Below, piece after piece: positions 1-9,035 of a DNA stretch of 38,709 nt. Numbering within the stretch: the first letter of the stretch is position 1; each line of letters opens with the position of its first letter. Location: positions 1 through 38,709 of the forward strand of contig SFVI01000014.1 in assembly GCA_004560305.1 (NCBI GenBank), given 5' to 3'. The position numbers and the translations under genes are program-made. The notes beneath the pieces were generated by a model. The model did not search any database. It was not told the DNA's origin and worked only from the letters and a program-made list of their open reading frames with translations. The DNA comes from a bacterium (GTDB taxonomy: Bacteria; Bacillota; Clostridia; Oscillospirales; Oscillospiraceae).

Positions 1-3
1 AAA

Positions 4-205
4 GAACCAGCCAAAGCCTCCCCTGTGTAAGGGGAGGTGGCAAAAATCTTTGATTTTTGACGGAGGGGTTGTAAATGAAACGTTGAATATTTCCAAGATA
101 TAACTGAAAATCTGGAACATTTCATAAGGCAATCCCTCAGTCAGCTTCGCTGACAGCTCCCTTTACACAAGGGAGCCTGTGAAACCAGCTTTCTTGATGG
201 TCTAA
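4..205. repeat. MITE-like intergenic repeat, copy 1
   Basis: This is a non-coding element whose two ends are related hairpins: CTCCCCTgtgtaAGGGGAG at 18-36 and CTCCCTTTacacAAGGGAG at 157-175. Together they form an imperfect terminal inverted repeat. Inside each end lies a second small hairpin (CAAAAATC/GATTTTTG near 41-58, and GTCAGC/GCTGAC near 140-153). An inverted copy lies at 25333-25536, and the similarity runs through the central core. No transposase is encoded, so it fits a non-autonomous miniature element. Its right edge runs into the rpsU terminator hairpin. Confidence 0.75.
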
Positions 206-235
206 AAAAAGCCAGTCCCTTTCGGGACTGGCTTT
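204..235 (-). terminator. Rho-independent terminator of rpsU
   Basis: On the minus strand, GCCAGTCCC and GGGACTGGC form a perfect stem with a GAAA tetraloop, and the stem is followed by a run of seven or more T residues. It lies about 20 bases beyond the rpsU stop codon. Confidence 0.9.
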
Positions 236-255
236 GCATTTCTATCAATCGCAAA

Positions 256-441
256 TCAATAGTAACGCTTATTCTTGTTCTTGCGAGCGGCCTCGGACTT
301 TTTGCGGCGCTTCACGCTGGGGCTCTGGTAATACTCCTTCTTTCTCAGGTCGGCCAGAACGCCGGACTTGGCGCAGCTGCGCTTGAATCTTTTCAGAGCG
401 TTGTCCAGAGACTCGTTTTCCTTGACATAAATTTCAGACAT
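256..441 (-). CDS. rpsU: 30S ribosomal protein bS21
   Basis: This 61-residue, very basic protein has the bS21 pattern: MSEIYVKENESLDNALKRF at the N-terminus, then RSCAKSGVLADLRKKEYY, and a Lys/Arg-rich tail. bS21 is a small-subunit protein that acts near the anti-Shine-Dalgarno region during initiation. The length is normal for Firmicutes. A strong purine-rich ribosome site lies just upstream (about 447-457). The gene has its own consensus promoter immediately after leuS and its own terminator, so it can be expressed as a single-gene transcript, although read-through from the leuS operon is also possible. Confidence 0.95.
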   Translation of the reverse strand: MSEIYVKENESLDNALKRFKRSCAKSGVLADLRKKEYYQSPSVKRRKKSEAARKNKNKRYY

Positions 442-510
442 CTATTTCCCTCCCTCCAAATGCGCCTCGCGGCGCTTCAAGGGCCAACTAATTGGCTTTT
501 TAACATCAGT

Positions 511-539
511 ATTATAACGGCTAAAAGACCAATTGTCAA
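511..539 (-). promoter_or_regulatory. Consensus sigma-A promoter for rpsU
   Basis: On the minus strand, TTGACA (534-539) and TATAAT (511-516) are both perfect and separated by 17 bases. The -35 box starts only three bases beyond the leuS stop codon, so rpsU has an independent strong promoter at the end of the operon. The leader contains a small GCGCC/GGCGC hairpin. Confidence 0.85.
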
Positions 540-542
540 TAA

Positions 543-2966
543 TCACTTTTTCGGCTTAAGAATTAAATTCACCAGCTTGTTCTTGACAACGATGGTCTTC
601 ACCAGCTCCATGCCCTCCATCTGCCGCTTGATCTTCTCATCGGCACAGGCAGCGGCGATGACCACATCGTCCGCAGCGTCAGCAGGAACCACAACAGTGG
701 AGCGGAGCTTGCCGTTGACCTGGACGGCCATTTCCTTCTCGGCCTCGTGGGTCTTGCTCTCGTCGAAGCTGGGCCAGGGCATCTGCATGGCCATCTTGCC
801 GTACTTGGCGGCAAAGCCGGTCAGCTCCCACATCTCCTCCACCATGTGGGGAGCAAAGGGGGAGAGCAACAGCATCAGCTGCTCCAGGTCGCCCTTGGTG
901 AGGCCCTTGGCATAGAACTCGTTGACCATGGTCATCAAGGCCGCGATGGCGGTATTCATCTTCAGGGTGTCAATGTCCTCGGTGACCTTCTTGATGGTCT
1001 TGTGGATGATGGCCTCGTTCTTCTGGGAGAGCTCGCCCTCCTCAGCAATGTCCATCAGGTTCCAGCAGCGGTCCAGGAAGCGCTTGGAGCCCTTCACCGC
1101 CTCGTTGGACCAGGTGACGGCCTTTTCAAAGTCGCCGATGAACATGATGTGCAGGCGCATGGTGTCGGCGCCGTACTGCTCAACAATGTCGTTGGGGTTA
1201 ACCACGTTGCCCCGGGACTTGGACATCTTTTCGCCGCCCTCGCCCAGGATCATGCCGTGGGAGGTGCGCTTGGCATAGGGTTCCGGGGTGTGGACAACGC
1301 CGATATCATACAGGAACTTGTGCCAGAAGCGGCTGTACAGCAGGTGCAGGGTGGTATGCTCCATGCCGCCGTTGTACCAGTCCACCGGGCCCCAGTATTC
1401 CTCGGCCTCCTTGCTGACCAGCTCCTGATCGTTGTGGGGATCCATGTACCGCAGGAAGTACCAGCTGCTGCCGGCCCACTGGGGCATGGTGTCGGTCTCC
1501 CGCTTGGCGGGGCCGCCGCAGCAGGGGCAGGTGGTGTTGACCCAATCGGTCATCTTGCTCAGGGGGCTTTCGCCGTCATCGGTGGGCTCATAGCTCTCCA
1601 CCTGAGGCAGAACCAGGGGCAGCTCGCTCTCCGGCAGGGGGACCCAGCCGCACTTGGGGCAGTTGACCAGAGGGATGGGCTCGCCCCAGTAGCGCTGGCG
1701 GGAGAAGACCCAGTCGCGGAGCTTGTAGTTTACCTTCTCTTCGCCCCAGCCCTGCTCCACCACATACTTCTTCATGGCGGGGATAGCCTCTTTCACGGTC
1801 ATGCCGTTGAGGAAGCCGGAGTTGACCATGATGGCGCTGTCGTCCTTGGCCACAAAGGCCTCCTTGGTGATGTCGCCGCCGCTGACCACCTCGATGATGG
1901 GCAGACCGAACTTGGTGGCAAACTCCCAGTCGCGCTGGTCATGGCCGGGCACGCCCATGACGATGCCGGTGCCGTAGCCCATCAGTACATAGTCGGAGAC
2001 GAACATGGGAACATGCTCCCCGGTGGCGGGGTTCATGACCTCAATGCCCTGGAGGCGGACGCCGGTCTTGTCCTTGTTCAGCTCGCCCCGCTCAAAATCG
2101 GACTTGTGGGCGGCGGCGTCCTGATAGGCGGCCACCTCGTCCCAGTTGCGGATCTTATCCTGCCACTGCTTCAGCAGGGGATGCTCCGGGGAAATGACCA
2201 TGTAGGTCACGCCGAACAGGGTGTCGGGCCGGGTGGTGTATACGGTGACCTTGTCGCCGGTGTTGGTGTCAAAGGTCAGCTCCGCGCCGGTGGAGCGGCC
2301 GATCCAGTTCTTCTGCTGGATCTTCACCCGTTCGATGTAATCCAGATCGTCCAGGTCGTCGATGAGCCGCTGGGCGTACTTGGTGATGGCCAGCATCCAC
2401 TGACTCTTCTCCTTGCGGATAACCTCGCTGCCGCAGCGCTCGCAAACGCCGTTGACCACTTCCTCGTTGGCCAGCACGCACTTGCAGCTGGTGCACCAGT
2501 TGACGGGCATGGTGGTCTTATAGGCCAGGCCCTTCTTGAACATCTGCAGGAAGATCCACTGGGTCCACTTGTAGTACTTGGGATCCGTGGTGTCCACGCA
2601 GCGGTCCCAGTCAAAGCCGTAGCCCAGCATCTTCAGCTGGCGGGTAAAGTTCTGGATGTTGTTATGGGTGACGGTGGCGGGGTGGATGTGGTTCTTGATG
2701 GCATAGTTCTCCGTAGGCAGGCCGAAAGCGTCAAAGCCGATGGGGAACAGCACATTGTAGCCCTCCATCCGCTTTTTGCGGGTGACGATGTCCATGGCGG
2801 TAAAGGGCCGGGGATGGCCCACATGCAGGCCCTGGCCGGAGGGATAGGGGAACTCGATCAGACCGTAGAACTTGGGCTTTTCGCTGCCGGTCTCGGCGGC
2901 GTAGGGCTTGGTCTCTTCCCACTTATCCTGCCATTTTTTCTCTATTCTTGCAAAATCGTATTTCAT
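543..2966 (-). CDS. leuS: Leucyl-tRNA synthetase
   Basis: LeuS attaches leucine to tRNA-Leu in the cytoplasm. The 807-residue length is standard for a bacterial enzyme. Visible motifs are the class I HIGH signature as HVGH (residues 48-51), the KMSKS loop (about 579-583), and two CxxC pairs typical of zinc-binding inserts (CTSC...CERC around residues 158-178, and CPKC...CPCC further on). The CP1 editing domain region with TTRPDTLFGVTY is intact. It follows rsfS by about 100 bases. No T-box leader is evident in that gap, so regulation through the operon promoter is likely. Confidence 0.97.
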   Translation of the reverse strand: MKYDFARIEKKWQDKWEETKPYAAETGSEKPKFYGLIEFPYPSGQGLHVGHPRPFTAMDIVTRKKRMEGYNVLFPIGFDAFGLPTENYAIKNHIHPATVTHNNIQNFTRQLKMLGYGFDWDRCVDTTDPKYYKWTQWIFLQMFKKGLAYKTTMPVNWCTSCKCVLANEEVVNGVCERCGSEVIRKEKSQWMLAITKYAQRLIDDLDDLDYIERVKIQQKNWIGRSTGAELTFDTNTGDKVTVYTTRPDTLFGVTYMVISPEHPLLKQWQDKIRNWDEVAAYQDAAAHKSDFERGELNKDKTGVRLQGIEVMNPATGEHVPMFVSDYVLMGYGTGIVMGVPGHDQRDWEFATKFGLPIIEVVSGGDITKEAFVAKDDSAIMVNSGFLNGMTVKEAIPAMKKYVVEQGWGEEKVNYKLRDWVFSRQRYWGEPIPLVNCPKCGWVPLPESELPLVLPQVESYEPTDDGESPLSKMTDWVNTTCPCCGGPAKRETDTMPQWAGSSWYFLRYMDPHNDQELVSKEAEEYWGPVDWYNGGMEHTTLHLLYSRFWHKFLYDIGVVHTPEPYAKRTSHGMILGEGGEKMSKSRGNVVNPNDIVEQYGADTMRLHIMFIGDFEKAVTWSNEAVKGSKRFLDRCWNLMDIAEEGELSQKNEAIIHKTIKKVTEDIDTLKMNTAIAALMTMVNEFYAKGLTKGDLEQLMLLLSPFAPHMVEEMWELTGFAAKYGKMAMQMPWPSFDESKTHEAEKEMAVQVNGKLRSTVVVPADAADDVVIAAACADEKIKRQMEGMELVKTIVVKNKLVNLILKPKK

Positions 2967-3065
2967 GATGGATCAACTCTTTCTGTAAAATTTTGTCTCT
3001 TGTCCGGTTCCGCCCCATGGGGTCAAAGCAGAACCCAGGCCCTGCCGGGCCTGAGTGCTTCAGCC

Positions 3066-3425
3066 TCAGGGGCTGGGAAGGGATGAGACATCCACCACCT
3101 CAGCATCACTCCAGAGGCGCTCAAGATTGTAGAACTTTCTGGCCTCATCGGTAAACACGTGGACGATCACACAGCCAAAGTCCATCAGCACCCAGATGTC
3201 GGAGCGCAGGCCTTCCCGGCGCATGGGGGGTTCCCCCGCTTCGGAAAGCTGCTTATCCACCTCGTCCACCAGGGCCTTGATATGGGTGGAGGAGGTGCCG
3301 TTGCAGATCACGAAGTAATCCGCCAGCACGGTCTGCTCCGTGGTTTTCAGGACCTTCACATCTCTGGCTTTTTTCTCGTCCAGGGCCTTTGCGGCAATTG
3401 CCGCGATTTGGGCGGGAGTAAGCAT
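3066..3425 (-). CDS. rsfS: Ribosome silencing factor RsfS
   Basis: RsfS binds uL14 on the 50S subunit and blocks subunit joining when nutrients are scarce. The protein shows the family layout: an N-terminal helix (LTPAQIAAIAAKALDEKKA), then DVKVLKTTEQTVLADYFVIC, and a C-terminal DFGCVIVHVF segment. I place the start at the ATG at 3425, because GGAG lies six bases upstream of it and family members begin here. An ATG twelve bases earlier is also in frame. The product is 119 residues. It sits between nadD-yqeK and leuS, the usual Firmicutes position. Confidence 0.93.
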   Translation of the reverse strand: MLTPAQIAAIAAKALDEKKARDVKVLKTTEQTVLADYFVICNGTSSTHIKALVDEVDKQLSEAGEPPMRREGLRSDIWVLMDFGCVIVHVFTDEARKFYNLERLWSDAEVVDVSSLPSP

Positions 3426-3496
3426 ATCATTCTCCATTCTGCCGCCTTAACGGCCAGCGGCGCGCCAAAATAAAACGTTTTCTCGCCGGCTCTCGC

Positions 3497-4663
3497 TTAC
3501 CGGCCGCCTTCGCTGTACCAGAGATAGGCCTCCAGGGAAGCCCGGTGGGGCTCCACATTCTGGCGGCGGATCTCCTCCAGACTCATCTCCAGACCCAGGG
3601 CCATGGCCTTGTCCAGGTCATCATAAGCCAGGGCACGCAGCCTGTCCAGCCCCTCAAAGTCACGGGTAGGCTCGATATAATCCGCGAGATAGATTATTTT
3701 TTCCAGGGTGGTCATATCCGGCTTGCCGGTGGTATGCCAGCGGATGGCCTCATAAATCTCCTCCGACACGCCGAAAAGATCCCTTGCCTTGGCCGCCCCG
3801 GTAATGGCGTGGAGCAGCTTGGGGTTTTCCTTTTCTGCGTTGTCGAGAATAATACCATATTTTTCGCACAATATCAACTGTTCATCGTAACTAAGAATCT
3901 TTGTAATATCATGCAGAATTCCGGCAACGGCGGCGCTTTCCGGGTTCTCGCCCCAGCGCCGGGCCAGCTGCACCGCCTCCTGCTCGCAGCCGGCGGTATG
4001 GGCCATGCGCTGGCTGGTGAGCATGGGAGTCACCTGGGTGCGCAGCCAGGTCAGCTCCGGCTGAGCCTCATAGCAGCGGCGGCGGATGATCTCAGCATAC
4101 ACCTTCTCCGGCAGCATGTCTGCCCCCAGGCCCAGGCGCAGCCGGTCCCGAATGTCGCCGGAGCTCATGGGCAGGGGCTCATGGGGCAGCAGCAGCACCT
4201 TCGCGCCGTACTTTTCCTCCAGCTCCTGCTGGAAACGCTCCAGCTCCAAAAGGTCATCTTCTTCCCGGCTAAGCACCGTCAAAACGCAGTTTTCCAGCAA
4301 ATATTGGAACTTATACCAGGTGCAGAAGCTGAGGAACATATCCGAGCCCACCACCAGATAGAACGTGTCCTCCGGGTACTGGCGGCGCAGCAGCTCCACC
4401 GTGTCGGCGCTGTAGCTGCGCCCCTCCCGGCTGATCTCCAGGTCGGACACCTCCGCGCCGGGAATTTCTTCAAAGGCCAGGCGGCACAGCGCCAGGCGTT
4501 CCACCGATGTGGGGCTGCCCTGGGCCATGTCCTTATGGGGCGGGATATTGGTGGGGATGATAAGAAATCGATCCGGCTGCAGCTGCTCATACACCGTCCG
4601 GGCGACGCTGACGTGGCCCAGGTGGGGCGGGTTGAAGCTGCCGCCATAAATGGCTGTTTTCAT
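3497..4663 (-). CDS. nadD: NadD-YqeK fusion: nicotinate-nucleotide adenylyltransferase with HD hydrolase domain
   Basis: This is one 388-residue reading frame covering two enzymes that are often separate adjacent genes. Residues 1-195 are NadD, with GSFNPPHLGH (8-17) and the SSGDIR motif (167-172); it adenylylates nicotinate mononucleotide in NAD synthesis. Residues 205-388 match YqeK, an HD-fold hydrolase described as a symmetrical Ap4A hydrolase. Its metal ligands are visible as H222, H251-D252, H285, H310 and D328. Nothing suggests a frameshift or assembly join. It overlaps the end of yhbY by 4 bases (ATGA), implying translational coupling. Both active sites look intact. Confidence 0.93.
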   Translation of the reverse strand: MKTAIYGGSFNPPHLGHVSVARTVYEQLQPDRFLIIPTNIPPHKDMAQGSPTSVERLALCRLAFEEIPGAEVSDLEISREGRSYSADTVELLRRQYPEDTFYLVVGSDMFLSFCTWYKFQYLLENCVLTVLSREEDDLLELERFQQELEEKYGAKVLLLPHEPLPMSSGDIRDRLRLGLGADMLPEKVYAEIIRRRCYEAQPELTWLRTQVTPMLTSQRMAHTAGCEQEAVQLARRWGENPESAAVAGILHDITKILSYDEQLILCEKYGIILDNAEKENPKLLHAITGAAKARDLFGVSEEIYEAIRWHTTGKPDMTTLEKIIYLADYIEPTRDFEGLDRLRALAYDDLDKAMALGLEMSLEEIRRQNVEPHRASLEAYLWYSEGGR

Positions 4664-4968
4664 TTCTTTTTATCCTTGATCAGCTGAATTTTCGGCTCTT
4701 TCTCGTTGCGTTTGTACAGGACAAACTTGGTGCCGATGACCTGGACGCCCTCGGCATTGCAGGCCTGGCACAGAGCATCGCAGGCTTCCCGGGCGGTGAG
4801 CATGGAATTTTCCAGCACCTTGCCCTTTACAAGCTCCCGGGCCTTCAAAGCGGCGTTGACGGACGCCACCAAATTCTCGGTGATGCCGCCTTTTCCCACC
4901 TGGATAATGGTGTCTTCCTCCATGGCAAGGCCCCTGAGCTGGGCCCGCTGTTTACTGGTGATTGGCAT
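4660..4968 (-). CDS. yhbY: YhbY-family CRM-domain RNA-binding protein
   Basis: This 102-residue protein consists of a single CRM domain, which binds RNA and is linked to 50S ribosome assembly. It opens with LTSKQRAQLRGL-like sequence (here ITSKQRAQLRGLAM), contains the conserved GKGGITENLV loop (about residues 25-34), and ends with the strand VQVIGTKFVLYKR. Its stop overlaps the nadD-yqeK start. The order yhbY-nadD-yqeK-rsfS is a standard Firmicutes cluster, which supports the call. Confidence 0.93.
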   Translation of the reverse strand: MPITSKQRAQLRGLAMEEDTIIQVGKGGITENLVASVNAALKARELVKGKVLENSMLTAREACDALCQACNAEGVQVIGTKFVLYKRNEKEPKIQLIKDKKK

Positions 4969-5032
4969 ATTCTCTCTCCGTTTTTAATGTATTTTCATAT
5001 CGCTTTGCAGCAGCTTTGGCTTGCTTTTGGCT

Positions 5033-5938
5033 TTACTTAAACAGGGCTTCCACAAAGTTTTTGGACTCGAAGGGCAGAAGATCGTCCATGCCCTCGCCCA
5101 CGCCCACGAATTTCACCGGCAGCTTCAGCTCGTTGGCAATGGCAAAGACGATGCCGCCCTTGGCGGTGCCGTCCAGCTTGGTGAGGACGATGCCGGTGAG
5201 GCCGGCGGTGTCCAGAAATTGCTTGGCCTGGATCAGGCCGTTCTGGCCGGTGGTAGCGTCCAGCACCATGAGGGTCTCCACATCCGCCTCCGGCAGCTCC
5301 CGGTCGATGATGCGGCGGATCTTGCCCAGCTCGTTCATCAGGTTCTGCTTATTGTGCAGGCGGCCGGCAGTGTCGATAATGACCACATCGGCCCCACGGG
5401 CTTTGGCGGCGCAGAGACCGTCATAGACCACGGCGGCAGGGTCGCTGCCCTCCTCGTGGCGGACGATGTCAGCCCCGGAGCGCTCCGCCCAGACGCCCAG
5501 CTGCTCGGCAGCGGCGGCACGGAAGGTATCCCCGGCGCAGAGCAGGACGCGCTTGCCCTGGGCCTTCAGCTGGGCGGCGATCTTGCCGATGGTGGTGGTC
5601 TTGCCCACGCCGTTGACGCCCACCATCAGGATGACGGAGGGCCTGGTGTCCAGCTTGAGGGCGGTATCCCCCACGTCCAGCAGCTTGGTCAGCAGCTCGA
5701 TGAGGCCGGCACGGGCCTCGTCCCCCTTGCGGAAGCGCCGCTCCCAGGTCAGCTTGCGCATGGCCTTCACCACGTCGGCGGCGGTGGAGGCGCCCACATC
5801 CGCCAGCACCAGCAGCTCCTCCAGCTCCTCATAGAAATCCTCACTGTCGGGCTGGTAACCCTGGAACAGCTCTTCCAGCTCCTCCATATTGCTGCGGGTC
5901 TTGGTCAGGCCGGAAAAAATCTTGTCAAAAAATCCCAT
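5033..5938 (-). CDS. ftsY: Signal recognition particle receptor FtsY
   Basis: FtsY is the membrane-associated GTPase that receives SRP-ribosome complexes and hands nascent membrane proteins to SecYEG. The protein has 301 residues and is reduced to the NG domain. The helical N domain spans about 20-90. The P-loop is GVNGVGKTT (107-115), followed by DTAGR and the guanine-specificity TKLDGTAKGG. The acidic A domain of E. coli FtsY is absent, as in many Firmicutes. The short N-terminus MGFFDKIFSGL could act as an amphipathic membrane-targeting helix. It lies directly downstream of smc, the usual rnc-smc-ftsY order. Confidence 0.96.
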   Translation of the reverse strand: MGFFDKIFSGLTKTRSNMEELEELFQGYQPDSEDFYEELEELLVLADVGASTAADVVKAMRKLTWERRFRKGDEARAGLIELLTKLLDVGDTALKLDTRPSVILMVGVNGVGKTTTIGKIAAQLKAQGKRVLLCAGDTFRAAAAEQLGVWAERSGADIVRHEEGSDPAAVVYDGLCAAKARGADVVIIDTAGRLHNKQNLMNELGKIRRIIDRELPEADVETLMVLDATTGQNGLIQAKQFLDTAGLTGIVLTKLDGTAKGGIVFAIANELKLPVKFVGVGEGMDDLLPFESKNFVEALFK

Positions 5939-5964
5939 ATAGTATACCCCATTATTTACGGTAA

Positions 5965-8900
5965 TTATTCTTCAATGGTCTTCTGGGCGCTTTCCAGGTC
6001 CAGTTCAATGACGGTGGAGACACCCTTTTCCTGCATGGTGACGCCGTAGAGCATGTCCGCCTCCTCCATGGTGCCCCGGCGGTGGGTGATGACCAGAAAC
6101 TGGGTCTTATCGGACATACGGCGCATATACTCGGCATAGCGGGTGACATTGGCTTCGTCCAGGGCGGCCTCGATCTCGTCCATGACGCAGAAGGGGGTGG
6201 GCCGCACCTTCAAGATGGCAAAGTACAACGCGATGGCCACGAAGGCCATCTCGCCGCCGGAGAGGAGGCTGATGGTGGACAGGGCCTTGCCGGGAGGCTG
6301 CACCTTGATCTCGATGCCGCAGTCCAGCACGTTGTTCTCATCCTCCAGCTTCAAAGCGGCCTTGCCGCCGCCGAACAGCTCCAGGAAGGTCTGGCGGAAG
6401 CACTGGTCGATCTCATGGAAGCGCTCCACAAAAAGCTGCTCCATCTGGCCGGTCAGGTCCTTGATAACCCCCAGCAGCTCGCCCTTGGCCTTCTCCACAT
6501 CATCCCGCTGGGTGCTGAGGAACTCATAGCGGGTGTTGACCCGGTCATACTCCTCGATGGCGCCGATGTTGGGGTTGCCCAGGGCTGAAATCTGACGGCG
6601 CAGGTCGCTGATCTGCTTCTGGGCCTTGGGCAGGTTCTCCACCGGCTGGCGCAGGGCCTCGGCGGCGGAATGGCTCAGCTCATAGTTCTCCCAGAGCTTA
6701 TCCAGAATCTGCTTCTCCTCCATGTCGGCGGCCAGCTTCTTCTGCTCGATGCGGGCGCTGCGCCGCTCCAGCTCCAGAATGTCCTGGTTGCGGCTCTGGG
6801 CCTCCCGCTCGGCCTTGGTGCGCTTGCCCTCCAGGGCCAGCTTGCTCTGGCTGATGGCCTGGATTTCCGCCTGGATGGCCTGGATCCGCTCGCCCATTTG
6901 GGCGATCTGTTTCTCTTTTTCCTGGATGCGCCGGCTGAAATCATCGATCTGTCGCTGGGCGGCATCCACGGCGCCGCGCCGGGCCTCACTGTCGCCGGAG
7001 AGGCTTTCCAGCAGCTGCTGCAGCTGGGCGGCGGAATTCTCCGTGGCCCGCTGCTCCGCTTCCAGGGAGGACACCCGGCTTCGCAGCTGGGCCTGCTCCT
7101 CCAGGGCCATATCCAGGTCATAGCGGACAGCGGCCAGGTCCTTCTGGGCCTTATCCAGCCGGGCATTGGCGGTCTTTTCATTTTCCAGCAGCCGCTCTCT
7201 CTGGCGGCGGAGCTTCTCCAGCTCGTTGGCCCGGGACAAAATGCCGCTGCCTTTGGCGGTGCTGCCGCCGGTCATGGAGCCGCCGGCGTTGATGAGCTGC
7301 CCGTCCAGGGTGACGATGCGCAGGCGGTTGCCATTATTTTTGGACATGCGCACCGCGTCCCCCAGGGTCTCGGCCACCACGGTGCGGCCCAGCAGATTGG
7401 CCACGATCTGCTCATAGCGGGGCTCAAAGCGCACCAGCTCATAGGCCACGCCCACAAAGCCCGGGTCCCGGGTGGGGGCGTCCTTCATGACGGTGCCCCG
7501 GATGGTATCTACAGGCAGGAAGGTGGCCCGGCCGGAATCGCTGCGCTTGAGCATCTCGATGGCACGACGGCCGTCCTCCTGGCTGTCAATAACGATATTC
7601 TGGGCGGCGGCGCCCAGGGCGGTCTCAATGGCCAGGGCGCATTCCTCATCGGCCTTGATGAGATTGGCCACCGGGCCGTGAACGCCCTTGATATTGCCAC
7701 GCTGGCTCTCCCGCATGACGGTCTTTACCGCTTTGGAATAGCCCTCGTAGTCCTTTTCCATTTCGCTGAGCATATGAATGCGGGAATCCATGCTGCGGCC
7801 ATCCACGGAAAGCTGGGTGGCTTTCTCCCCCAGTTCCTTTACCATGGCTTCCCGGCTGGAAAGCTTCATGCGGCAGCCGGAGAGGATGTTATCGTTGCTC
7901 TGGGTCTCCTGCGCCAATTCCTTCAGCTGGGCAGCCAGGCTTTGCAGCCGTTCCCGGCTCTGGCCAATGCTGTCCTCCAGCTCCCGGACCCGGGTCTCCT
8001 GCTGCTGGATATCCTGAAGCAGGCGCTGCCTGTTCTCCTTACTGCTTTCCCTGTTGGCCCGGAGCACGGCGGCCTCCGCTTCCCGCTGGGAACTTTCCGC
8101 CTGGGCATCGGTGAGACGCTTGCGGGCTTCGTCGGTCTCCACATCCTTCTGGCGCATCCGCTCGCTGATGCTGCCGGAGGAGGCATACAGGGCTTCCAGC
8201 TCGGCTCTGGCCTGTTCCAGGCTCTGGGCCGTCTGCTCATACTCCTGCTTCACGGTCTCAGACTGGGCGTGGAGCTTTTCCAACGTTGCCATCCAGACGG
8301 AGATCTCCTGGGTGCGCAGCTCGTCCCGCAGCACCAGGTAGCGCTTTGCGATTTCCGCCTGCTTGCGCAGGGGCTCCACCTGCAGCTCCAGCTCCTCAAT
8401 CTTGTCGTTGATACGGAGCAGGTTTTCCTCCGTCTTTTCCAGCTTCCGCTCCGCCTCCTCCTTCCGATAACGGAAGCGGGAGATGCCGGCGGCCTCCTCA
8501 AAGACCTCCCGCCGGTCGGTGCTCTTGTTGGAAACGATCTCGGCGATGCGGCCCTGGCCGATGATGGAATACCCGTCCCGGCCCAGGCCGGTGTCCATGA
8601 GCAGGTTGTTGATGTCCTTCAGACGCACCTGCTCCCGGTTGATATAATACTCGCTGTCGCCGCTGCGGTAATACTTGCGGGTGAGCATGATCTCGCTGCT
8701 GTCAGAATCGAAAATATGGGCGGAGTTATCGATAATCAGGCTGACCTGGGCGTAGCCCAGAGCACCCCGCTTCTCGGTGCCGCCGAAGATCACGTCCTCC
8801 ATCTTGCTGCCTCGGAGGGCCTTGGTGCGCTGTTCGCCCATGACCCAGAGGATGGCGTCGGAGATGTTGGACTTGCCGGAGCCGTTGGGCCCCACAATGG

Positions 8901-8982
8901 CGGTAATATCCTTTTCAAAGGTGAGCCGGGTTTTATCCGCGAAGGATTTAAAACCCTGTATCTCCAATGCTTTTAAATACAA
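5965..8982 (-). CDS. smc: Chromosome segregation protein SMC, short-armed
   Basis: SMC is the ATPase of the bacterial condensin that organises and separates chromosomes with ScpA and ScpB. Visible parts are the Walker A GPNGSGKSN (about 31-39), the hinge (about 410-575), the signature motif LSGGE (about 907-911) and the Walker B segment with DE (935-936). The product is 1005 residues against roughly 1,190 in the family. The loss is shared between the two coiled-coil arms (about 165-405 and 580-810), so they can still pair. I chose a TTG start at 8982, because GAGG lies eight bases upstream and MYLKALEIQGFKSFAD is the canonical opening; an in-frame TTG 18 bases earlier has no such site. The residue after the signature is Met where Arg is common. 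Confidence 0.95.
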   Translation of the reverse strand: MYLKALEIQGFKSFADKTRLTFEKDITAIVGPNGSGKSNISDAILWVMGEQRTKALRGSKMEDVIFGGTEKRGALGYAQVSLIIDNSAHIFDSDSSEIMLTRKYYRSGDSEYYINREQVRLKDINNLLMDTGLGRDGYSIIGQGRIAEIVSNKSTDRREVFEEAAGISRFRYRKEEAERKLEKTEENLLRINDKIEELELQVEPLRKQAEIAKRYLVLRDELRTQEISVWMATLEKLHAQSETVKQEYEQTAQSLEQARAELEALYASSGSISERMRQKDVETDEARKRLTDAQAESSQREAEAAVLRANRESSKENRQRLLQDIQQQETRVRELEDSIGQSRERLQSLAAQLKELAQETQSNDNILSGCRMKLSSREAMVKELGEKATQLSVDGRSMDSRIHMLSEMEKDYEGYSKAVKTVMRESQRGNIKGVHGPVANLIKADEECALAIETALGAAAQNIVIDSQEDGRRAIEMLKRSDSGRATFLPVDTIRGTVMKDAPTRDPGFVGVAYELVRFEPRYEQIVANLLGRTVVAETLGDAVRMSKNNGNRLRIVTLDGQLINAGGSMTGGSTAKGSGILSRANELEKLRRQRERLLENEKTANARLDKAQKDLAAVRYDLDMALEEQAQLRSRVSSLEAEQRATENSAAQLQQLLESLSGDSEARRGAVDAAQRQIDDFSRRIQEKEKQIAQMGERIQAIQAEIQAISQSKLALEGKRTKAEREAQSRNQDILELERRSARIEQKKLAADMEEKQILDKLWENYELSHSAAEALRQPVENLPKAQKQISDLRRQISALGNPNIGAIEEYDRVNTRYEFLSTQRDDVEKAKGELLGVIKDLTGQMEQLFVERFHEIDQCFRQTFLELFGGGKAALKLEDENNVLDCGIEIKVQPPGKALSTISLLSGGEMAFVAIALYFAILKVRPTPFCVMDEIEAALDEANVTRYAEYMRRMSDKTQFLVITHRRGTMEEADMLYGVTMQEKGVSTVIELDLESAQKTIEE

Positions 8983-9035
8983 ACCAGTAACCTCATTCAA
9001 TCAGAAACATTCTCAAAACATAACGATTTATTGTA

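Noticed and set aside
2967..3065. Possible T-box leader in front of leuS
   Set aside because: The gap is too short and lacks the conserved T-box sequence and terminator/antiterminator pair.
747..3086. 779-codon plus-strand open frame opposite leuS
   Set aside because: It is the antisense shadow of a G+C-rich gene. The translation is low-complexity (Gly, Leu, His, Val) with no family motif, while leuS on the other strand is complete.
6670..8976. 768-codon plus-strand open frame opposite smc
   Set aside because: It is an antisense shadow produced by the codon bias of smc. The composition is hydrophobic and repetitive and it has no recognisable domain.
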